Shown here in pieces: positions 18,075-24,969 of a stretch of DNA of 53,395 nucleotides. The position numbers were made by a program, and so were the translations under genes. Below the pieces are notes generated by a model. The model was not told the DNA's origin, searched no databases, and was given only the letters and a program-made list of their open reading frames with translations. Where the stretch lies: positions 1-53,395 of the forward strand of contig JAFVBS010000009.1 of NCBI GenBank assembly GCA_017479865.1. Direction: 5' to 3'. The stretch's first letter is position 1. Every line of letters begins with the position of its first letter. The DNA comes from Clostridia bacterium. GTDB taxonomy: Bacteria; Bacillota; Clostridia; TANB77; CAG-508.

Positions 18075-18389
18075 ATGGGCGTTTTAAAGCTAAATGAGGA
18101 AAATTTTGAAAAGGAGGTAATGCAATCTGAAAAGCCAGTCATTGTGGACTTTTATGCAGATTGGTGTGGACCTTGTAAAATGATGTCACCAGTCATTGAT
18201 GAAATTGCAGAAGAATTAGGTGATAATGTAAAAGTAGGAAAAGTAAATTCAGATGAATGTATGGACTTAGCGGAACAATACAGCATTATGAGCATTCCAA
18301 CCATTATGATTTTTAAAAATGGAACTGTGGCAAAAACATTTGTAGGGGTTACAAATAAGGCTGATATCATTAATGCAGTAAATGAATAA
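18075..18389 (+). CDS. trxA: Thioredoxin
   Basis: 104 residues with the active site W30-C31-G-P-C34-K in FYADWCGPCK and the cis-proline loop SIPTIMIF. SD AAAGGAG precedes the ATG. It lies directly downstream of the flavoprotein reductase that probably reduces it. Confidence 0.96.
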   Translation: MGVLKLNEENFEKEVMQSEKPVIVDFYADWCGPCKMMSPVIDEIAEELGDNVKVGKVNSDECMDLAEQYSIMSIPTIMIFKNGTVAKTFVGVTNKADIINAVNE

Positions 18390-18521
18390 GAATATAAACA
18401 AAAGCTAAAAAATAATAACCATATTGTAAAATTTAATAAAATTTCAAATGTTTGCTTGTTTTTTATCTAAAATTAGGTTATTCTATTATATAGGAGATGA
18501 ACAAAAAGCAGATGTGTGTGC

Positions 18522-18555
18522 CACTTTACTACATAGCTATTGCTATGAGAAAGTG
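18522..18555 (+). promoter_or_regulatory. Hairpin next to the SD of the small hydrophobic peptide
   Basis: CACTTT (18522-18527) pairs with AAAGTG (18550-18555), and inside it CATAGC (18532-18537) pairs with GCTATG (18542-18547) around a 4-base loop. The SD GAGGTGG begins at the base of the stem, so this fold would hinder translation of the peptide at 18567. Confidence 0.5.
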
Positions 18556-18566
18556 AGGTGGTGTTT

Positions 18567-18671
18567 ATGGTAGAATCTTTGCAATTCCTAATTATAGGAT
18601 TTATGATTTCAGTAACTATAAACGTAGCCTTATTGACAGTTATATACATACTTTGGACAAATAAGGAATAA
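18567..18671 (+). CDS. Small hydrophobic peptide, candidate type I toxin
   Basis: 34 residues: MVESLQF, one membrane helix (LIIGFMISVTINVALLTVIYIL), then a short charged tail WTNKE. SD GAGGTGG lies 5 bases before the ATG. Size, a single helix and a charged C-terminus fit the holin-like or TxpA-like toxins of Firmicutes type I toxin-antitoxin systems. A consensus promoter on the opposite strand downstream (18764-18792) reads an RNA into its 3' end. No sequence-level family match is claimed. Confidence 0.6.
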   Translation: MVESLQFLIIGFMISVTINVALLTVIYILWTNKE

Positions 18672-18757
18672 ATAAAAACACTACATTTTGCTTTGGACAG
18701 GCAATGTAGTGTTTGTTACTATTTGTGGCAACACACATTTCTGTATGTTCATTTCCT
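18670..18757 (-). ncRNA. Predicted antisense RNA (candidate antitoxin)
   Basis: Expected product of the minus-strand promoter at 18764-18792. It would start near 18757 and end after the hairpin 18677-18713, which on this strand is followed by TTTTTATTTATT. It would overlap the 3' untranslated end of the peptide mRNA, as RatA does with txpA. Transcript ends are inferred, not observed. Confidence 0.5.
18677..18713. terminator. Shared hairpin terminator of peptide mRNA and antisense RNA
   Basis: AACACTACATT (18677-18687) pairs perfectly with AATGTAGTGTT (18703-18713). The minus-strand side has the better T-run. Confidence 0.7.
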
Positions 18758-18763
18758 ATATTT

Positions 18764-18792
18764 ATTATACACACATTATTTGATTTTGTCAA
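18764..18792 (-). promoter_or_regulatory. Perfect consensus promoter on minus strand
   Basis: TTGACA (18792-18787), exactly 17 bases, TATAAT (18769-18764). No protein gene follows on this strand; it reads into the 3' end of the hydrophobic peptide gene. Confidence 0.75.
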
Positions 18793-18901
18793 ATACGATT
18801 TTGTATATATGGAAAATATAGCAAAACTTTTTAAAACAGCATTGACACTATAAAACAAATGTTTTGTAATATAAGCAGATTTTATAAGGGATGTGATAAT
18901 T

Positions 18902-19066
18902 ATGAATGATAAAAATAATATCGAAAGATTTCCAGAGTATTATTGCTTTAAATTAACAGAAGAAGAGTATAAGTCTTTAAGGTGCAAAAATCTCACCTTA
19001 AACAAAAATAGCAGGGGTCAACATAGAAAATATATGCCGTATGTTTTCACTGAACATGGAATATAA
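18902..19066 (+). pseudogene. Truncated ORF6N-domain protein (phage antirepressor type)
   Basis: 54 residues. ERFPEYYCFKLTEEEYKSLR, then GQHRKYMPYVFTEHGI, matches the start of ORF6N-domain proteins (RFPxDFMFxLTxxEx..., YxPYxFTEQGV). The frame stops exactly at the end of the T-E-x-G-[IV] motif, where intact proteins continue for over 100 residues. The stop overlaps the 16-bp stem of a terminator. Probably a prophage or mobile-element remnant. A TTGACA with a weak -10 lies at 18842-18872. Confidence 0.6.
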
Positions 19067-19112
19067 AAAGCTAATTATGCAAAAAATAATAATGAAGCAT
19101 AATTAGCTTTTT
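19065..19112 (+). terminator. Terminator with 16-bp perfect stem
   Basis: 19065-19080 and 19097-19112 are fully complementary with a 16-base A-rich loop; arms end in five A and five T. The stretch 19113-19281 after it holds nothing I can recognise. Confidence 0.75.
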
Positions 19113-19281
19113 ATGCAATTTAGACATATGAATAGATTTAAGATATTGAAATGAAGATTTGTATATTACTAGCATATTACTTGTATATTATTAATTTTGA
19201 AAGCAAACAAGTGAAAAAATAAAAATGCTTTAATTTCAATACTTACAAGAAATTAAAAGAATGATAACAGAGAACAGACAC

Positions 19282-19315
19282 AAAAAACCTCGGAAGTATT
19301 GAAACTTCTGAGGTT
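19282..19315 (-). terminator. Terminator of rplM-rpsI
   Basis: AACCTC-GAAGT and its complement (19286-19297 / 19304-19315, one mismatch) form a stem followed by TTTTTT on the minus strand. Confidence 0.75.
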
Positions 19316-19340
19316 CGACTGATTTTGTATAAAAAGCATA

Positions 19341-19745
19341 TTATCTTTTACTAAATTGTGGTGCTTTTCTAGCTTTTTTAAGACCGTATTTCTTTCTTTC
19401 TTTCATACGTGGGTCTCTTGTTAAGAATCCAGCAGATTTTAAAGCAGGTCTGTATTCGCTATTTGCTTCATTTAATGCTCTTGCAATACCATGACGGATA
19501 GCACCGGCTTGACCAGTGAATCCACCACCAATTACTTTACAAATTACATCGTATTTATCAAGAGTATTTGTAGCAACTAATGGTTGCTTTACAATAACCT
19601 TTAAGGTTTCAGCTCCAAAATATTCATCTAAAGCTTTTCCATTGACAGTAATTGTTCCTTTTCCTTCAACTAATCTTACTCTAGCAATTGCTTTTTTTCT
19701 TCTTCCAGTACCCAAGTAAACAATATTATCAGCTTTCTTTGCCAT
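19341..19745 (-). CDS. rpsI: 30S ribosomal protein S9
   Basis: 134 residues, with the signature [12 protein letters not shown], the [19 protein letters not shown] segment, and the basic tail [11 protein letters not shown] that reaches the P-site tRNA. One base separates it from rplM upstream. Confidence 0.98.
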   Translation of the reverse strand: MAKKADNIVYLGTGRRKKAIARVRLVEGKGTITVNGKALDEYFGAETLKVIVKQPLVATNTLDKYDVICKVIGGGFTGQAGAIRHGIARALNEANSEYRPALKSAGFLTRDPRMKERKKYGLKKARKAPQFSKR

Positions 19746-19746
19746 C

Positions 19747-20184
19747 TTATTTTACCTCCCATACTTCAGGTTTTTGAGCGATATTTTCATGCTCGCTACC
19801 GCTATAAACTCTTAATTTTTTAGCCATTTGTCTTCCAAGTCTTGTATGAGGAAGCATACCGGTAACCGCATGTGTCATCATTTTTTCTGGATTTTGTGCT
19901 AATAAATCTCTTGCTTTAATTTCTTTCATTCCTCCAATGTATCCGGAATGGCTTCTGTATACTTTTTGGTCTAATTTTTTACCAGTTAAAACAACTTTAT
20001 CACAGTTGATAATAATAACATGGTCACCAACATCCATATGAGTTGTATAAGTTGGTTTGTGCTTTCCTCTTAATAATTTTGCAGCTTCTGTGGCAACTCT
20101 ACCTAATGGCTTGTCAGCTGCATCAATGATATACCATTTGCTTTCAATTTCACTTTTTTTTACACTATATGTTGTATTATTCAT
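19747..20184 (-). CDS. rplM: 50S ribosomal protein L13
   Basis: 145 residues: [20 protein letters not shown], then [18 protein letters not shown] and the [19 protein letters not shown] signature. First gene of the L13-S9 operon; the leader upstream carries a long hairpin and a promoter. Confidence 0.98.
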   Translation of the reverse strand: MNNTTYSVKKSEIESKWYIIDAADKPLGRVATEAAKLLRGKHKPTYTTHMDVGDHVIIINCDKVVLTGKKLDQKVYRSHSGYIGGMKEIKARDLLAQNPEKMMTHAVTGMLPHTRLGRQMAKKLRVYSGSEHENIAQKPEVWEVK

Positions 20185-20228
20185 GGTAATTGATATCCTC
20201 CATTCATTTCTAAATATAATCTATAGGG

Positions 20229-20268
20229 AACTGTTTTTTTACCACCGGGGAGAAGTAAAAAAATAGTT
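20229..20268 (-). promoter_or_regulatory. L13-leader-like hairpin
   Basis: In the 5' leader of rplM, AACT-TTTTTTTAC pairs with GTAAAAAAA-AGTT around a GC-rich loop. Position fits the L13 autoregulatory leader of Firmicutes; I compare by position and shape only. Confidence 0.45.
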
Positions 20269-20291
20269 ACACTCTAATAATATACTTTACT

Positions 20292-20320
20292 ATTCTAATA
20301 CAAAAAAATAGAAAAGTCAA
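20292..20320 (-). promoter_or_regulatory. Promoter of rplM-rpsI
   Basis: On the minus strand TTGACT (20320-20315), 17 bases, TAGAAT (20297-20292). It is back to back with the infC promoter. Confidence 0.65.
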
Positions 20321-20338
20321 GGAATTTCACAAAATTAC

Positions 20339-20370
20339 TTGACAAAATCGTAAAAAGATAGTATTATAAT
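20339..20370 (+). promoter_or_regulatory. Promoter of infC-rpmI-rplT
   Basis: TTGACA (20339-20344) followed after 17 bases by TATTAT (20362-20367); a TATAAT begins three bases later. Confidence 0.65.
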
Positions 20371-20389
20371 AGAGCAAACAAAATAAGTA

Positions 20390-20513
20390 GCAATCCATGC
20401 TCACCTTAACCAAATGGAAAAAGGTTAATATATCATATTAAAGAGTAAAAAAATTCTATCTTAGGGACTTAATATGTATTGGTATGGATTGGTTGAAAAA
20501 TCAATCTTTTTTT
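20390..20513 (+). promoter_or_regulatory. Structured leader (L20/infC-leader type) with attenuator
   Basis: Visible pairings: TTAACC/GGTTAA around 20407-20429; CATATTAA-G/CTTAATATG (about 20433-20442 with 20467-20475); a long-range CAATCCAT (20392-20399) with ATGGATTG (20484-20491). A terminator hairpin GGTTGA/TCAATC (20491-20506) with seven T competes for the last element. This matches the logic of the L20 autoregulatory leader upstream of infC in Firmicutes. Confidence 0.65.
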
Positions 20514-20542
20514 GTTTGTAACAATTTTGGGAGGTGTTTTGT

Positions 20543-21055
20543 ATTAAACAAGATTTACCAATTAATGAACAAATTAGAGCAGTCAAAGTTCAAGTAATTG
20601 ATGAAAATGGAGAAAAAAGGGGAGTAATGAGCCTGCACGATGCTTTAGACTTAGCATTTGACAAAAAGCTAGATTTAGTTATGGTATCGCCAAACCCAGA
20701 GGCACCAGTGTGCAAAATTATGAACTATGGCAAATACAAATTCGAGCAATCAAAAAGAGAAAAAGAAGCTCGTAAAAAGCAAAAAGTATTTGAATTAAAA
20801 GAAATTCGTATTACCCCTAACATTGAACAGCATGACTTTGAATTTAAAGCAAAAAATGCTAGAAAATTCTTAGAAGATGGCAACAAAGTAAAAATTACGT
20901 TAAAATTTAGAGGAAGGGAAATGAATTATATTAAACTTGGTGAGCAAGTATTGAACCAATTCATTGAAAACTTATCAGACATTTCTGTTCCGGAAAAAAA
21001 GCCTATTCTAGAAGGAAAAAACATGTTTATTATATTAGCAAAAAAAGCTAATTAA
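20543..21055 (+). CDS. infC: Translation initiation factor IF-3 (ATT start)
   Basis: 170 residues. The start is taken as ATT at 20543: GGGAGG (20529-20534) lies 8 bases upstream, and the only upstream in-frame start, GTG at 20534, overlaps that SD. infC is known to start with AUU in many bacteria because IF3 discriminates against non-canonical starts and so represses itself. The protein begins IKQDLPINEQIRAVKVQVID and contains the family segment PEAPVCKIMNYGKYKFEQ. First gene of infC-rpmI-rplT. Confidence 0.95.
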   Translation: MKQDLPINEQIRAVKVQVIDENGEKRGVMSLHDALDLAFDKKLDLVMVSPNPEAPVCKIMNYGKYKFEQSKREKEARKKQKVFELKEIRITPNIEQHDFEFKAKNARKFLEDGNKVKITLKFRGREMNYIKLGEQVLNQFIENLSDISVPEKKPILEGKNMFIILAKKAN

Positions 21056-21083
21056 GATAAAAAACATAAAGGAGGAACTAATT

Positions 21084-21287
21084 ATGCCAAAGCTAAAAAC
21101 AAATAAAGCGGCTAAAAAAAGATATTCTTATACAGCAACAGGAAAAGTAAAAAGAACAAAATCAAATAGAAGACATCTTTTAGCTAACAAAACTTCAAGA
21201 GCAAAATCAAGAGGAAAAGTATTAGATGCTTATGCAGACAAAACATGCGAAGCAGGAATTAAAAAGATGCTACCATACGGCAATTAA
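21084..21287 (+). CDS. rpmI: 50S ribosomal protein L35
   Basis: 67 residues, highly basic: MPKLKTNKAAKKRYSYTATG, then KRTKSNRRHLL. SD AAAGGAGG precedes the start. Middle gene of the operon. Confidence 0.97.
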   Translation: MPKLKTNKAAKKRYSYTATGKVKRTKSNRRHLLANKTSRAKSRGKVLDAYADKTCEAGIKKMLPYGN

Positions 21288-21330
21288 AACAATGAAAAAA
21301 CAAAGCAGAAACAAGAAAGGAGAATGAAAA

Positions 21331-21684
21331 ATGGCAAGAGTAAAAACAGCAATGATTACGCGTAAAAAACATAAAAAAATCTTAAAAAGAGCAAAAGGAT
21401 ATTATGGAGCAAAACATTACAGATTTAGAATGGCAAAACAAGCCGTGATGAAATCTGGAAATTATGCTTATGCAGGAAGAAAAGATAAAAAGAGCAACTT
21501 TAGAAAATTATGGATTGCAAGAATTAATGCGGCAGCAAGAATGAATGGATTGACATATAGTAAATTCATTGATGGATTAAAGAAAGCAAATGTTGTTATT
21601 AACAGAAAAATGCTTGCAGAAATGGCTGTATCAGATCCTAAAGCTTTTACAGAAGTTGCCAATATTGCAAAAAATGCAAAATAA
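21331..21684 (+). CDS. rplT: 50S ribosomal protein L20
   Basis: 117 residues. [40 protein letters not shown] and [20 protein letters not shown] are all family signatures. L20 is the known autoregulator of this operon in Firmicutes, acting on the leader. SD AAAGGAG. Confidence 0.97.
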   Translation: MARVKTAMITRKKHKKILKRAKGYYGAKHYRFRMAKQAVMKSGNYAYAGRKDKKSNFRKLWIARINAAARMNGLTYSKFIDGLKKANVVINRKMLAEMAVSDPKAFTEVANIAKNAK

Positions 21685-21702
21685 TATAATAGAAATTCAA
21701 AA

Positions 21703-21736
21703 GATGGTATAAAGGAAACTTTATATCATTTTTTTT
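21703..21736 (+). terminator. Terminator of infC-rpmI-rplT
   Basis: ATGGTATAAAG and CTTTATATCAT pair around GAAA with one G-T pair, followed by eight T. Confidence 0.8.
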
Positions 21737-21754
21737 GTAAAATTAATAATAGTC

Positions 21755-21784
21755 TTGAAAAAAGGTGACATAATGTGATATAAT
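21755..21784 (+). promoter_or_regulatory. Promoter of the LRV-repeat gene
   Basis: TTGAAA (21755-21760), 18 bases, TATAAT (21779-21784). Confidence 0.6.
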
Positions 21785-21850
21785 GATATCATATTAAAAA
21801 TAGAAAAATCATCTTAAAACATCCGAAATGACTATTAGGGGGTAACAGAG

Positions 21851-22141
21851 ATGGTACTTGTGGATTTAAGCGAATTTACCAAAGGAGTTCGGCAGGGAAT
21901 TGCTAGAGAAACAACAAATGGGGAAGTATTAGAACAACTGGCACATGACGTGGAATGGCTTGTTCGAGCGGCAGTTGCTAACAATCGGCATACTTTTTCG
22001 AGCACGTTAGAAAAGTTATCGGATGATTCAGAATGGATTGTGAGGAGAAACGTTGCTAATAATGCTAATAAATCATTAGCAACAAAGAAAAAATTAGCCC
22101 AAGACGAGAACAAAGATGTACGTGCGGCAGCTGGTAGATAA
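21851..22141 (+). CDS. Small leucine-rich-variant (LRV/HEAT-like) repeat protein
   Basis: 96 residues, almost entirely helical repeats of the form VR-x-x-[VI]A-x-[NE]-x-x-[ST] ... L-x-x-L-[SA]-x-D: GVRQGIARETTNGEVLEQLA, WLVRAAVANNRHTF, WIVRRNVANN. This is the LRV repeat, a protein-binding solenoid. Partner unknown. It has its own promoter and terminator. Two in-frame CGG codons (21890-21892, in the conserved VR; and 21986-21988) must be read as arginine here, unlike the CGG codons in pyrG, mtaB, relA and ylbJ. Confidence 0.75.
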   Translation: MVLVDLSEFTKGVRQGIARETTNGEVLEQLAHDVEWLVRAAVANNRHTFSSTLEKLSDDSEWIVRRNVANNANKSLATKKKLAQDENKDVRAAAGR

Positions 22142-22156
22142 GCGTTAAATCCAAGA

Positions 22157-22186
22157 CAGAGGAATTTCAAATTTGAAATTCCTCTG
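22157..22186. terminator. Perfect 30-bp palindrome after the LRV gene
   Basis: CAGAGGAATTTCAAA is followed directly by its complement. A moderately T-rich tract follows (ACTTTATTTTT), so it probably terminates transcription. Confidence 0.65.
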
Positions 22187-22224
22187 CCCACTTTATTTTT
22201 GCTACATGAAAGTAGTGTTTTGTC

Positions 22225-22253
22225 TTGCTACTTTAAAAAATATATGATAAAAT
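22225..22253 (+). promoter_or_regulatory. Promoter of the 54-residue pilin-like gene
   Basis: TTGCTA (22225-22230), 17 bases, TAAAAT (22248-22253). Confidence 0.45.
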
Positions 22254-22277
22254 AATGATATCAGAAAGGAAAATAAA

Positions 22278-22442
22278 ATGAAAAAACAGGAACATGGAAT
22301 AACCCTTATTCTTTTATTAATAATTGTTTTTATAGCATTATTAATAGGAGGAGTTGTTGTTAACATCCTCATCAGTGATGGAGGAGTGCTAAGACGAACT
22401 AAAGAAACAATACAGATAGAACAAAATGAAATAAAACAATAA
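22278..22442 (+). CDS. 54-residue prepilin-like membrane peptide
   Basis: MKKQEHGITLILLLIIVFIA followed by LLIGGVVVNILISDGGVL. SD AAAGGA precedes the ATG. Short basic leader, then G-I-T and an aliphatic helix followed by a D/N-G-G-[VI] motif, the same N-terminal plan as the BspA-like protein at 12100 and the protein at 27820. Almost nothing follows the helix, so this is a bare module or a trimmed pseudopilin. It is convergent with spoVAE. Confidence 0.65.
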   Translation: MKKQEHGITLILLLIIVFIALLIGGVVVNILISDGGVLRRTKETIQIEQNEIKQ

Positions 22443-22464
22443 GCAATGTGCTTATTGTTTTTTT
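22436..22464. terminator. Bidirectional terminator overlapping two stop codons
   Basis: ACAATAAGCA (22436-22445) pairs with TGCTTATTGT (22449-22458) around ATG, then seven T. It covers the stop codon of the pilin-like peptide and ends within the stop region of convergent spoVAE; T-rich sequence follows on both strands. Confidence 0.8.
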
Positions 22465-22838
22465 ATTTTTGGTTTTGCTAATAACGAAGCAATATAGCCA
22501 AAGAACACGGCTGCTGCAATACCACCAGCAGAGACTTTCACTCCACCGACAAAAGCTCCTAATAATCCAGAAGTTTTTACTTCTTCGATTGCTCCTTTTG
22601 CTAAGTTAGCACCAAATCCGGTTAAAGGGACGGTAGCTCCTGCTCCCGCAAAATCAATTAAGTACTTATAAATTCCAAGTCCCCCTAAAATGGCACCAGC
22701 TGTTACATAAATAACTAAAATTCTAGCTGGAGTTAGTTTGGTTTTGTCAATTAAAATTTGTCCAATCACGCAAATAATTCCACCAACCACAAAACATCTT
22801 AGTATTTGCATCCAATCAATACTTTGTAAAAATCCCAT
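22452..22838 (-). CDS. spoVAE: Stage V sporulation protein AE
   Basis: 128 residues, integral membrane. FVVGGIICVIGQILIDKTKL, then GAGATVPLTGFGANLAKGAI match SpoVAE. Part of the inner-membrane channel that moves dipicolinic acid into the forespore and out on germination. Last gene of the cluster; 52 bases after spoVAD. Confidence 0.93.
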   Translation of the reverse strand: MGFLQSIDWMQILRCFVVGGIICVIGQILIDKTKLTPARILVIYVTAGAILGGLGIYKYLIDFAGAGATVPLTGFGANLAKGAIEEVKTSGLLGAFVGGVKVSAGGIAAAVFFGYIASLLAKPKIKKQ

Positions 22839-22890
22839 TGGTAATCTCCTTTCGAAATAATATTCATGTTATGTGAGGTAAGCAAGGTAG

Positions 22891-23895
22891 TTAATTTTCA
22901 ATGGCAATGGCATGTGCAATTCCTGGAATGCTTTCTCCTTGTTGACTACTGGTCGCATTGGTTAATGCCCCTGTTGCCATTAATAAAATTTTATTTAGTT
23001 TTCTTTCCTTTAATTGTCTAAAAAAATACCCAGAAAATGTGGTTCCAACACATGCACAACCGCTACCACCGGAGTGGGTATCTTGGCTTTCTTTATCAAA
23101 AATCAACACACCACAATCATTATAATTGTTCTTAATGTTATATCCCTTGGTTTCGGCCATTTCTATTAGAATTTCTTTTCCAATATGCCCTAAGTCACCG
23201 GTGATAATCGCATCATAATAACTTGGTTTACGACCGGTATCCTTAAAATGTGTAATTAAGGTTTGTAAAGCTGCCGGTGCCATGGCAGCACCCATATTAT
23301 TAGAATCTTTAATTCCCATATCAACTATCTTTCCAGGTGTCATACAAGTAATATATGGGCCGGTACCTGAAGATGCTAGCATAGCAGCACCTGCTCCTGT
23401 CACTGTCCATTGAGAAGTAGGAGGGCGTTGATTTCCTAATTCTAGTGGAAAGCGAAATTGCTTTTCAGCACTACAAAAATGACTAGAAGTAGCGCAAAGA
23501 ATATTGGTAGCTGCTCCTCCATCAATTAAGCAACTTGCCAAGCACATTCCTTCTACAAAGGTAGAGCAAGCACCGAATACTCCAAAGAAAGGAATATTCG
23601 TCTCGCGGAGACCAAAACTAGAAGAGATACATTGATTTAGTAAATCGCCAGCAAAACAAAAATCAATTGCTTCTCCAGTAATGACAGATTTAGACATTAC
23701 CATATTGACAGTTTCTTTAATAATTTTACTTTCCGCTTTTTCCCATGTTTTTTCACCCCAAAATTCATCCTCCAAACACTGGTCAAAGTATTTTGCAAGA
23801 GGACCTTGGGACTCTTTAGGACCAACAATGCTTGCTGTATCGACTATTGTTGGTGGATGGTCGAACATCACTGTTTGTGTTCCAACTTTTTTCAT
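22891..23895 (-). CDS. spoVAD: Stage V sporulation protein AD
   Basis: 334 residues. The start is the ATG at 23895, served by AAAGGAG; an ATG at 23916 overlaps that SD. Thiolase-fold protein: GTQTVMFDHPPTIVDTASIV, FGACSTFVEGMCLAS, SGGSGCACVGTTFSGYF. It binds dipicolinic acid in relatives. It lies between spoVAC and spoVAE, in the family order. Confidence 0.96.
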   Translation of the reverse strand: MKKVGTQTVMFDHPPTIVDTASIVGPKESQGPLAKYFDQCLEDEFWGEKTWEKAESKIIKETVNMVMSKSVITGEAIDFCFAGDLLNQCISSSFGLRETNIPFFGVFGACSTFVEGMCLASCLIDGGAATNILCATSSHFCSAEKQFRFPLELGNQRPPTSQWTVTGAGAAMLASSGTGPYITCMTPGKIVDMGIKDSNNMGAAMAPAALQTLITHFKDTGRKPSYYDAIITGDLGHIGKEILIEMAETKGYNIKNNYNDCGVLIFDKESQDTHSGGSGCACVGTTFSGYFFRQLKERKLNKILLMATGALTNATSSQQGESIPGIAHAIAIEN

Positions 23896-23984
23896 AAATT
23901 TAAAATCTCCTTTCATTTTGTCGAATTAGGAACAGCCCATCAATCCGACATTTTGTCAGTTCAACGAACGTCCCCAATCCTACA

Positions 23985-24431
23985 TTAAGCTCCAAAAAGT
24001 ACGGCAATCATTCCAATAATGACAGATGTAGAAATACCGTATACTAACACGGGACCTGCTACGGTAAACATTTTTCCACCAACGCCCATCACATATCCCT
24101 CGGATTTATACTCGATGGCAGGGGATACAATGGAGTTAGCAAACCCTGTAATAGGAATTAAAGAACCTGCCCCTGCAAATTTTCCAATCTTATTAAAGAT
24201 GTTTAAGCCTGTTAAGATAGCAGCACAAGCAACTAATACAATAGAAACCACTGTAGAAGCTTGCGTTTGCTCCATTCCTTTGTACTGACAAAAATTCATA
24301 ATGAATTGTCCGATGGTGCAAATTAAACCTCCTACCCAAAATGCATTCAAGCAATTTTTTAAAATAGGGGAGTCAGGAGACTTTTTGTTCACATAATCGC
24401 TATATTCTTGATTTGTTTCAATTGGTTTCAT
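23985..24431 (-). CDS. spoVAC: Stage V sporulation protein AC
   Basis: 148 residues with four to five hydrophobic segments. NAFWVGGLICTIGQFIMNF, then FAGAGSLIPITGFANSIVSP are typical. In B. subtilis SpoVAC is a mechanosensitive channel needed for DPA movement. Heads spoVAC-AD-AE. Confidence 0.95.
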   Translation of the reverse strand: MKPIETNQEYSDYVNKKSPDSPILKNCLNAFWVGGLICTIGQFIMNFCQYKGMEQTQASTVVSIVLVACAAILTGLNIFNKIGKFAGAGSLIPITGFANSIVSPAIEYKSEGYVMGVGGKMFTVAGPVLVYGISTSVIIGMIAVLFGA

Positions 24432-24481
24432 CTTATTTATCCTTCCTTTCCTAAGGTAAAATTTTTTTGTTAAATAGCCTT

Positions 24482-24694
24482 TTAATCTCTATCTCGATCA
24501 ATCACAAAACAAATTTCCAAATCTACATAATATTCTATTAATTTTTTTCCCTCAATTTTTGCTCTTTGTTCTAAAATTTTGACACTAGATAAATAATCAA
24601 TTGTTTTAGAAGCTTCTGCTACTGCTTGTACGACAGCATCTTTCCACGAAACTGTAGATACACCTGTCACTATTAAATGTTTTTCCATTCCCAT
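24482..24694 (-). CDS. Dodecin family flavin-binding protein
   Basis: 70 residues from the ATG at 24694 (ATG at 24688 and TTG at 24697 are alternatives). TGVSTVSWKDAVVQAVAEAS, then KTIDYLSSVKILEQRAKIEG match dodecin, a small protein that forms dodecamers storing flavins; the W in SxSW stacks on the flavin in bacterial dodecins. It is 50 bases upstream of spoVAC on the same strand, so it probably belongs to the same forespore-expressed transcript (inference). Confidence 0.85.
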   Translation of the reverse strand: MGMEKHLIVTGVSTVSWKDAVVQAVAEASKTIDYLSSVKILEQRAKIEGKKLIEYYVDLEICFVIDRDRD

Positions 24695-24969
24695 CAATTT
24701 TTAAAACCTCCTATGATATAAAATTGTCTACTTAATGCTATCTTTTCCTAAAATGATAATAATTATACAAAAAATCAATCAAAACCAAATTTAGTATCAA
24801 TTTTCAAAATTAAGAAAATCATTAAAAAAATTCGAAAATCTCCCGCAAAGTATTTCCCAAAACTCAAATTTATGATATAGTGTAGTAAAAATAAGGAGAA
24901 TTGATTTGAGCCTTAAGAAAGGAATACCTAGTAAAAATGACAGAGAATAATAAACAAGGAAATAAAATA

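Noticed and set aside
20534-20542. GTG start for infC
   Set aside because: It overlaps the SD itself; ATT at 20543 has correct spacing and precedent in the family.
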